Shown here piece by piece: positions 1-5,040 of a stretch of DNA of 7,353 nt. Below the pieces are notes generated by a model that was not told the origin of the DNA, searched no databases, and saw nothing but the letters and a program-made list of their open reading frames with translations. The translations under genes and the position numbers were made by a program. Source of the DNA: Xanthobacteraceae bacterium. Lineage in GTDB: Bacteria; Pseudomonadota; Alphaproteobacteria; Rhizobiales; Xanthobacteraceae. Each line of letters starts with the position of its first letter. Positions within the stretch are counted from its first letter, which is position 1. The stretch is taken from contig JASHYD010001044.1 in assembly GCA_030043175.1 (NCBI GenBank), positions 1-7,353 on the forward strand, read 5' to 3'.

Positions 1-987
1 GCCGCGCAGCCCCAGGAAATTGCCGTCCCGGTCGATGGCGAGTTCTGCGGTCACCGCGAGGTCGCGGGCCTGATAGTCGCACAGGAACGATTCGTGCCGC
101 TCGGCGGTCCACTTGACCGGCCGCCCGAGCCGCCGCGCGGCCCATGCCACCAGTGCGAATTCCGCATAGATCATGCCGCGGGTGCCGAAATTGCCGCCGA
201 CATCGTGCATAATGACGCGCACCTGATCGGCCGCCACGCCGATAATCGTGGCGAGATCGTCCTTGAGCCGCCACGCACCGCCATTGCCGGCGTAGAGCGT
301 ATAGCGCTGGCTGTGCGGATCGAATTCGCACACGGCGGCGCGCGGCTCCATCGGCACGCCGGTGACGCGCTGGATCTGCGTTTCAAATTTCACCACGTGG
401 TCGGCGCGAGCAAAAGCCGCCTCGGTTGCGGCCTGATCGCCCAGCTCGCCATCCACCACGACGTTCGATCCTGCTTCCTCAAACAAACGTGGCGCATCCG
501 GGCGCGCCGCCTCAAGGGTGTCGGTGACGGCGGGCAGGACCTCGTAGTCGATTTTGACGCGCTCGGCTCCATCCTTTGCCGCCGCGACCGTGGCGGCAAT
601 CACCATCGCGACTGCTTCGCCCACGAAGCGCGCCTTGTCGGCCGGCAGGAGGTAATGCGGGGCCGTGAACGTCTTAAAGCCGTGGTGCTCCCGCAGCATC
701 AGTTCGGCCGGATGCTGCGACCACACCTTGTGGGGGATTGGCCGAAGCCCATCGGCCAGAACATCGCATCCGGTGAGCACCGCAAGCACACCTGGGGTGG
801 TCATTGCCGCTGCGATATCGATGCCGGCGATGCGCGCATGAGCGTGCGGCGAACGCACCATCACCGCATAGACTTGGTCGGGAAGGTTGATATCATCGGT
901 GTAGCAACCCTTGCCGGTGATGAGGCGCAGATCCTCCCTGCGGCGGACCGGTTGCCCGATGCGAGCGCTCGTTGCTTTCTCTGCCAT
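1..987 (-). CDS. Xanthine dehydrogenase / CoxL-family molybdopterin-binding subunit, N-terminal part (cut by window edge)
   Basis: This is the large, molybdenum-cofactor subunit of a molybdo-hydroxylase of the xanthine dehydrogenase / aerobic CO dehydrogenase family. Such subunits work with a FAD subunit and a 2Fe-2S subunit to hydroxylate or oxidise small substrates. Reading leftward from an ATG at 987-985, 329 codons are open to the edge, against roughly 750-800 residues for the family. Family features are visible: GQPVRRREDLRLITGKG at residues 11-27, followed by YTDDINLP; RFVGEAVAMVIA at 120-131; PMEPRAAV at 212-219; the cofactor-contacting GGNFG at 264-268; and RPVKWTAERHESF at 289-301. 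The segment holding the active-site loop that separates CO dehydrogenase form I from other members lies outside the window, so the substrate cannot be named. No strong Shine-Dalgarno precedes the ATG, but the N-terminus fits the family. It lies 95 bp downstream of the polyprenyl synthase on the same strand, and no functional link is evident. Confidence 0.9.
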   Translation of the reverse strand, partial: MAEKATSARIGQPVRRREDLRLITGKGCYTDDINLPDQVYAVMVRSPHAHARIAGIDIAAAMTTPGVLAVLTGCDVLADGLRPIPHKVWSQHPAELMLREHHGFKTFTAPHYLLPADKARFVGEAVAMVIAATVAAAKDGAERVKIDYEVLPAVTDTLEAARPDAPRLFEEAGSNVVVDGELGDQAATEAAFARADHVVKFETQIQRVTGVPMEPRAAVCEFDPHSQRYTLYAGNGGAWRLKDDLATIIGVAADQVRVIMHDVGGNFGTRGMIYAEFALVAWAARRLGRPVKWTAERHESFLCDYQARDLAVTAELAIDRDGNFLGLRG

Positions 988-1082
988 GCTTGCTTTGCGG
1001 TTTGGCGATCGATTTCAGTTCCACGATATCACGCCTGATCCAGGCCAGATCCGGTCAAGATTGGGCGCCCGGCGGCGACCTT
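988..1082. other. Intergenic gap between polyprenyl synthase and molybdo-hydroxylase gene
   Basis: This is a 95-bp spacer between two minus-strand genes. It contains a small perfect inverted repeat, GCCTG-ATC-CAGGC (1033-1045), but no T-run follows on either strand, so it does not look like an intrinsic terminator. A TTGACC hexamer on the minus strand resembles a -35 box, but the nearest -10-like TGATAT is about 21 bp away, which is too far for a normal sigma-70 promoter. Whether the left gene is co-transcribed with the synthase therefore cannot be decided from sequence. Confidence 0.4.
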
Positions 1083-2018
1083 TCAGGCGCGCCGCTCCGC
1101 CACAAACCTTGCGGCGGCCTTAAGCAGCGCCGCATCGGAGCCAAAAGGCGCGAGAGCGTACTCGGCCTCGTCAATCAGCCCGAGCAGTTTTTTCCTGGCC
1201 TTGTCGATGCCGAGGATTCCGACCACGGTCGCCTTGCGAGCGTGGGCGTCCTTGCCGGTCGCCTTCCCCACAGTTGCGACGTCGCCTTCGACGTCGAGGA
1301 GATCGTCGGCGATCTGAAATGCCTCGCCGATAATGGTGCCGAACCGGTCGAGAGCCGTCCGCCCGCCTTCGTCGGCGCCGCCCAGGATGGCTCCGGCTGC
1401 GCAGCCATAGCGCAACAGTGCGCCCGTCTTCATTGCCTGCAATTGTTCGACGTCTCGCAGCCCCATTTGCGGCGGCGCCGTCGCAAAGCGGCCCTCCGCC
1501 ACAAGATCGAGCATCTGGCCTCCGGCCATGCCGCCGAGCCCCGCCGCTCGGGCGAGCCCCAGCACCAGGGCGATGCGCACGCCGGGGTCCGGGTGGGTCT
1601 CGGGTCGCGCCAGGATGTCAAACGCCAATGTCAAGAGGCTGTCGCCCGCCAGAACGGCGGTTGCCTCGTCGAACGCCCTGTGCACCGTCGGCCGGCCGCG
1701 GCGCAAGTCATCATTGTCCATCGCCGGCAGGTCGTCGTGCACGAGCGAGTAGCAGTGCACGCATTCGAGCGCCGCTGCCGCCATCAAGCTCCGCTCCTCG
1801 GGCACCGCAAACAGCGCCGCGCTTTCGACAACCAGAAACGGGCGAAAGCGTTTACCGCCGCCAAGGCTCGCATAGCGCACGGCATCGAGCAGGCGAGCCG
1901 CGCGGGCGCGTTCACCCTCGAGGGGACCCGCGCCAAGCAGCCGATCGAGAACAGTTTCGATCAACGCTGCAATCTCGCCAAGCCGCGTCTCAAATCGCGT
2001 GCTGCCATCGTCCGTCAT
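1083..2018 (-). CDS. ispA: Short-chain trans-polyprenyl diphosphate synthase (farnesyl diphosphate synthase type)
   Basis: This 311-residue cytosolic enzyme condenses IPP with DMAPP and GPP. It supplies the FPP that the divergently transcribed hpnCDE genes turn into squalene. All class hallmarks are present: GGGKRFRP at 53-60; the first Asp-rich motif DDLPAMDND at 95-103, followed by RRGRP; K197-T198; FQIADDLLD at 234-242 carrying the second Asp-rich motif D238-D239-L-L-D242; and a C-terminal GKATGKDAHARK stretch. The four-residue insert in the first Asp motif (DDxxxxD) and the preceding YSLVH match bacterial IspA-type FPP synthases. However, C15 and C20 products cannot be told apart with certainty, and some relatives are annotated crtE. 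The ATG at 2018-2016 is chosen because AGGA lies five bases upstream. The protein is full length, with no missing catalytic residue. It is transcribed away from hpnB, so expression is probably set from the shared 155-bp region. Confidence 0.95.
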   Translation of the reverse strand: MTDDGSTRFETRLGEIAALIETVLDRLLGAGPLEGERARAARLLDAVRYASLGGGKRFRPFLVVESAALFAVPEERSLMAAAALECVHCYSLVHDDLPAMDNDDLRRGRPTVHRAFDEATAVLAGDSLLTLAFDILARPETHPDPGVRIALVLGLARAAGLGGMAGGQMLDLVAEGRFATAPPQMGLRDVEQLQAMKTGALLRYGCAAGAILGGADEGGRTALDRFGTIIGEAFQIADDLLDVEGDVATVGKATGKDAHARKATVVGILGIDKARKKLLGLIDEAEYALAPFGSDAALLKAAARFVAERRA

Positions 2019-2078
2019 GCTAATCCTAAGCGGTCGAGCTTCGATCCGGTGGCTCGGAGCCCTAGAAAAGGAGGAAAC

Positions 2079-2103
2079 GCAACTTCGATCCTTAAGGGGC
2101 GTT
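2079..2103 (+). promoter_or_regulatory. Candidate EcfG-type (general stress) promoter for hpnB operon
   Basis: The sequence reads GCAAC (2079-2083), a 16-base spacer, then CGTT (2100-2103). The alphaproteobacterial EcfG sigma-factor consensus, as I recall it, is GGAAC-N16/17-CGTT, so this matches with correct spacing and one mismatch at the second base of the -35 element. It would start transcription about 60 bases upstream of hpnB. The mismatch falls in a strongly conserved base and motifs this short arise by chance, so this is a lead and not an assignment. Confidence 0.3.
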
Positions 2104-2130
2104 ATATTGCCTATCTGTTTCGGGGTACAA
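2101..2130 (-). promoter_or_regulatory. Candidate sigma-70-like promoter for ispA
   Basis: On the minus strand TTGTAC (2130-2125) is followed after 18 bases by TATAAC (2106-2101). The -10 matches TATAAT at five of six positions and the -35 matches TTGACA only at its first three. Transcription would begin near 2094 and give a leader of roughly 75 bases before the ispA ATG. The -10 shares bases with the AT-rich core next to the candidate hpnB promoter, so the two could compete. This is a visual match only. Confidence 0.3.
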
Positions 2131-2134
2131 CAGT

Positions 2135-2151
2135 TCCGGTCGGCAACCGGA
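2135..2151. repeat. Inverted repeat / hairpin upstream of hpnB
   Basis: TCCGGT (2135-2140) and ACCGGA (2146-2151) are perfect inverted arms around a 5-base loop, CGGCA. The repeat ends 22 bases before the hpnB ATG and is followed by the palindrome CTACGTAG. It could be a protein-binding operator or an RNA hairpin in the hpnB leader. There is no T-run, so it is not a terminator. Confidence 0.4.
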
Positions 2152-2173
2152 CTCCTACGTAGTTAACGACGGA

Positions 2174-3328
2174 ATGATCTTTGAATTGACGGCGTTTCTC
2201 GCGCTGGCGATATGGTGCTATCTGGCTCTCGGCAGGGGCGGGTTCTACCGCTGCGCCGAGCGCGACGACGCCACGCCGCCCGCGCCGGCGGTGTGGCCGC
2301 GCATCGCCGTGGTCATTCCGGCGCGTGATGAGGCCGCCGTGATCGGCCGGTGCCTCGCTTCGCTGTTCGGCCAGGACTATCAGGGGACGTGGTCGGTCAT
2401 GGTGGTCGATGACAACAGCAGCGACGGCACCGCGCAGGCTGCACGGAGCGCCGCAGCCGATGGCGATGCCCGGAACCGGTTGACGATCGTATCGGGAACC
2501 GCGCTGTCCGGCGGATGGACGGGCAAGTTGTGGGCCATGAGCCAAGGCATTGCCGCTGCCGATTGTCTCGATCATGGGGTCGACTATTTTCTTTTATCGG
2601 ATGCCGATATCGTCTATTCGCCACAGATGCTGCGCTGGCTCGTCGCCCATACGCTTGCCCGCGGCGTCTTGCTTTCGTCGCTCATGGTCAAGCTGCGCTG
2701 CGAGAGCACGGCGGAACGCGTTCTCATTCCGGCGTTCATTTTTTTCTTCCAGATGTTGTACCCGTTTTCCTGGGTGAATCGCGCCGACCGTGCGGTCGCG
2801 GCTGCCGCCGGCGGGTGCATGCTCGTGCGGACCGACATTTTGCGCGACATCGGCGGTATCGCGGCGATCCGCGATGCGCTGATCGACGATTGCGCGCTGG
2901 CCAGAAAATTCAAAGCCAAAGGACCGATCTGGCTGGGCCTGACCGACCGCGTCAGCAGCATCCGCGGCTACCCGCGTTGGTCAGACATCGCCCGGATGGT
3001 GTCGCGGTCGGCTTATGCGCAACTGGGGTATTCGCCTGTGCTGCTCGCCGCCACCGTATTGGCCTTGGTGCTGACTTTTATGGTTCCGCCGGTCGCGGCG
3101 CTCCTTGGCGCAGGATACGCGCCGCTGTTCGGGCTCGCCGCCTGGGTCATCATGGCGCTGCTCTTTGTGCCAACCGCCGCCTTCTACGGCGTCTCGCGCT
3201 GGCTTGGGGCCGGGCTGCCGGCAATCGCGTTGGCGTACCTGACGTTCACGGTCAATTCCGCGGTCCAATCCGCGCGCGGAAAAGGCGGTTTTTGGAAAGG
3301 CCGATTTCAGGCAACGAGGGCGAAATGA
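2174..3328 (+). CDS. hpnB: Hopanoid-cluster glycosyltransferase-like membrane protein HpnB
   Basis: This is a 384-residue GT2-fold protein of the hopene-associated HpnB family. Residues 3-20 form an N-terminal membrane segment. The GT-A core shows VVIPARDEA at 46-54, VVDDNSSDGT at 77-86, the metal- and nucleotide-sugar-binding DAD at 143-145, AAGGCML at 211-217, an acidic LIDDC at 236-240 and RGYPRW at 264-269. About three hydrophobic stretches follow (roughly 287-312, 317-340 and 345-365), and a basic tail ends the protein. This suggests a cytoplasmic catalytic domain anchored in the inner membrane. The family is conserved in hopanoid clusters, but I know of no firmly assigned sugar donor or acceptor, so its step in hopanoid modification is open. 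The ATG at 2174 is supported by the membrane segment typical of homologues, although GGA directly abuts it and no properly spaced Shine-Dalgarno exists. Its TGA overlaps the hpnC ATG. Confidence 0.92.
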   Translation: MIFELTAFLALAIWCYLALGRGGFYRCAERDDATPPAPAVWPRIAVVIPARDEAAVIGRCLASLFGQDYQGTWSVMVVDDNSSDGTAQAARSAAADGDARNRLTIVSGTALSGGWTGKLWAMSQGIAAADCLDHGVDYFLLSDADIVYSPQMLRWLVAHTLARGVLLSSLMVKLRCESTAERVLIPAFIFFFQMLYPFSWVNRADRAVAAAAGGCMLVRTDILRDIGGIAAIRDALIDDCALARKFKAKGPIWLGLTDRVSSIRGYPRWSDIARMVSRSAYAQLGYSPVLLAATVLALVLTFMVPPVAALLGAGYAPLFGLAAWVIMALLFVPTAAFYGVSRWLGAGLPAIALAYLTFTVNSAVQSARGKGGFWKGRFQATRAK

Positions 3329-4203
3329 CGGGCGCCGCGCAGCTACGGTCCGGCAAAGGTCATCGCGACGAGAATTTCCCGGTCGCATCGATATTGATCA
3401 AGGCCAAGCACCGCGCCCCCATTCTGGCGTTTTACGAATTCGTGCGCACCGCTGACGATATCGCCGATCATCCGAGGCTCGCAGCGGGCGAGAAACTCAC
3501 CCATCTCGACGGGCTTGAAGCGGGCCTTCTCGGCCGCATTGAAGGCGACCCGGTGGCGCAGCGGCTGCGCGCCTGCCTGAGGGACCGGCACCTGACGACA
3601 CGCCATGCCGAGGATCTGCTTGGCGCGTTCCGTATGGATGTCACGAAGCTGCGCTATCGCACGTGGGACGAGCTGATGGAATACTGCAGATATTCGGCGA
3701 TGCCGGTCGGACGTTTCGTGCTCGACGTTCACGGCGAGCCTGAGTCAACGTGGCCGGCAAACGATGCGCTATGCGCAGCCCTGCAGATCAACAATCATCT
3801 GCAGGATTGTCATGCCGATTATAGCAGTCTTGATCGCGTCTATGTGCCGCTTGACGCCTTGCGGGACGCCGGCGCCGACGTGGAGGAACTGGCGGCGCCC
3901 CGGTCATCGCCGGCGCTATTGACATGCCTGAGGTCTGTGGCGGACCGGACAGATTCGCTATTGCGGGAAAGCAGCGGTTTGGCGGCGATGATCGGGGATT
4001 TGCGGTTGTCACTCGAAGTGGCCGTAATCACGGCAATGGCCCGGCGAATATTGGGATTGATTAAGACACGCGATCCATTGAGCGAAGACGTGCATTTGAC
4101 CAAGATCGGCGCTATGGGAGGCCTATTGACGGGTGTGGCATCCGGACTGCTCGCCCGTTTTGGACGGGGCGGATTTGCCTCGCGCCTAGCAAAGGATGCG
4201 TGA
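3325..4203 (+). CDS. hpnC: Hydroxysqualene synthase HpnC
   Basis: This 292-residue squalene/phytoene synthase-fold protein is the HpnC partner of the three-enzyme bacterial squalene route. By family knowledge, it converts presqualene diphosphate from HpnD into hydroxysqualene. Visible motifs are ENFPVAS at 16-22; the first Asp motif RTADDIAD at 41-48 (D44, D45, D48); YCRYSAMPVGR at 120-130; and the second motif INNHLQDCHADY at 155-166 (D161, D165), followed by LDRVYVPLD. The INNHLQDC wording separates HpnC from HpnD, which has LTNILRDLDED. The reading frame is open far upstream through hpnB, but the ATG at 3325 is preferred. It overlaps the hpnB stop as ATGA, GAGGG lies four bases upstream, and the N-terminus then matches the family. 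The overlap implies translational coupling with hpnB. Length is normal and both Asp motifs are intact. Confidence 0.94.
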   Translation: MTGAAQLRSGKGHRDENFPVASILIKAKHRAPILAFYEFVRTADDIADHPRLAAGEKLTHLDGLEAGLLGRIEGDPVAQRLRACLRDRHLTTRHAEDLLGAFRMDVTKLRYRTWDELMEYCRYSAMPVGRFVLDVHGEPESTWPANDALCAALQINNHLQDCHADYSSLDRVYVPLDALRDAGADVEELAAPRSSPALLTCLRSVADRTDSLLRESSGLAAMIGDLRLSLEVAVITAMARRILGLIKTRDPLSEDVHLTKIGAMGGLLTGVASGLLARFGRGGFASRLAKDA

Positions 4204-4209
4204 GCGCGC

Positions 4210-5040
4210 GTGACCCAGCCCGACGCCATTGCAAACGCAAGTCGCGCATCCGGCAGCTCATTCTATACGGCTATGCGGATTCTCCCGCTTGCCCAGCGCG
4301 CCGCCATGTTTGCGATCTACGGCTTTTGTCGTCAGGTTGACGATATCGCGGACGCGCACGGGCCTCGCGATGAACGGCTGGCCAAGCTTGCGGCGTGGCG
4401 CTCCGACATCAAGGCCCTTTATCGAGGCTCGGTGACGGAGCGCACCCGCGATCTGGCCGGGCCTGTGCGCGATTACGGCCTCGATCAGGCCGATTTTCTC
4501 GCCGTTATTGACGGCATGGAAATTGACGTGATTGCCGATGTCCAGGCGCCGACCTGGCCGGAGCTTGATCTTTATTGCGACCGGGTTGCGAGCGCGGTCG
4601 GCCGGCTGTCGGTTCGGATATTCGGCCTTGAAAACAAGGCTGGGCGCGAGCTTGCCCATCACCTGGGGCGCGCACTTCAGCTCACCAATATTCTGCGGGA
4701 CCTCGATGAGGATGCAGCGGCCGGACGACTCTATCTGCCGCAGGAGGCCCTGGCCGGCGCCGGTATTGACGCCGCTGATCCGTCAGCCGTCCTGACAAGC
4801 CCATCGCTCGATCGCGCTTGCGCGCAGCTTGTCGAGGCGGCGCGCAACCATTTCGACAGGGCCGATAAAATCATGTCGTCTGCCCCACGCCGCGCCGTGC
4901 GGGCACCGCGCATCATGGGCGCGGTGTACCGGCTGATGCTCGAGCATATGACAATGCGCGGATTTGCTCCGCCCCGGCGCCCAATCAGGCTCGGCCGGCC
5001 CCGCCTCGTCTGGATCATCATGCGATACGCGTTTATGTGA
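4210..5040 (+). CDS. hpnD: Presqualene diphosphate synthase HpnD
   Basis: This 276-residue enzyme carries out head-to-head condensation of two farnesyl diphosphates to presqualene diphosphate, the first committed step to squalene. Canonical squalene/phytoene synthase motifs are present: SGSSFYTAMRILP at 14-26; FCRQVDDIAD at 39-48 with D44, D45 and D48; GMEIDV at 102-107; LTNILRDLDEDA at 158-169 with D164 and D168; GRLYLP at 172-177; and MGAVYRLMLEHM at 236-247. The only workable start is GTG at 4210. The next in-frame methionine, residue 22, would remove the conserved SGSSFY segment. AAAGGA at 4191-4196 is a usable but distant ribosome site. Only six bases separate the hpnC stop from this start, and both genes are in the same frame. 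The 3' end overlaps hpnE. Older annotations may call this phytoene synthase, but the operon context favours HpnD. Confidence 0.94.
   Translation: MTQPDAIANASRASGSSFYTAMRILPLAQRAAMFAIYGFCRQVDDIADAHGPRDERLAKLAAWRSDIKALYRGSVTERTRDLAGPVRDYGLDQADFLAVIDGMEIDVIADVQAPTWPELDLYCDRVASAVGRLSVRIFGLENKAGRELAHHLGRALQLTNILRDLDEDAAAGRLYLPQEALAGAGIDAADPSAVLTSPSLDRACAQLVEAARNHFDRADKIMSSAPRRAVRAPRIMGAVYRLMLEHMTMRGFAPPRRPIRLGRPRLVWIIMRYAFM

Larger units (their letters stand above)
2019..2173. promoter_or_regulatory. Divergent ispA / hpnB intergenic control region
   Basis: These 155 bp separate the start codons of the leftward polyprenyl synthase and the rightward hopanoid operon, so both promoters should lie here. 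Visible elements are listed below. The 9-bp direct repeat CTTCGATCC occurs at 2039-2047 and 2083-2091. AAGGAGG at 2068-2074 has no ATG, GTG or TTG at normal spacing. An AT-rich core, GTTATATT, lies at 2101-2108. A 6-bp stem hairpin spans 2135-2151. The palindromes CTACGTAG (2155-2162) and GTTAAC (2162-2167) lie just before hpnB. The role as a control region is inferred from gene orientation, and the individual elements are untested. Confidence 0.6.

Noticed and set aside
94..1038. Open frame of 314 codons on the plus strand at the left end
   Set aside because: It is antisense to the molybdo-hydroxylase gene, whose family motifs are clear in the minus-strand reading. No domain is recognisable in the plus-strand product.
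1033..1045. GCCTG-ATC-CAGGC hairpin as terminator of ispA
   Set aside because: The stem is only 5 bp and is not followed by a T-run on the minus strand, so it does not meet the pattern of an intrinsic terminator.
972..2162. Long open frame of 396 codons on the plus strand, antisense to ispA
   Set aside because: It lies opposite a complete polyprenyl synthase with all catalytic motifs. The product is rich in Arg, His and Ala without recognisable domains, as expected for a GC-rich shadow frame, and its only non-overlapping part is the intergenic region.
2107..2165. Possible leader peptide starting at TTG 2107 after AAGGGG
   Set aside because: It would be only 19 codons with a rare start, no attenuator-like codon run and no terminator hairpin with a T-run. 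Chance is sufficient.
2515..3324. Upstream extension of the hpnC frame through hpnB
   Set aside because: The extension is Arg-rich out-of-frame sequence inside a well-supported hpnB. HpnC homologues begin near the ATG at 3325, which has a ribosome site and an ATGA overlap.
4210..5040. Calling the 276-residue protein a phytoene synthase (CrtB)
   Set aside because: The fold and Asp motifs are shared, but adjacency to hpnC, hpnE and shc, and the lack of a carotenoid desaturase gene in the window, favour HpnD.
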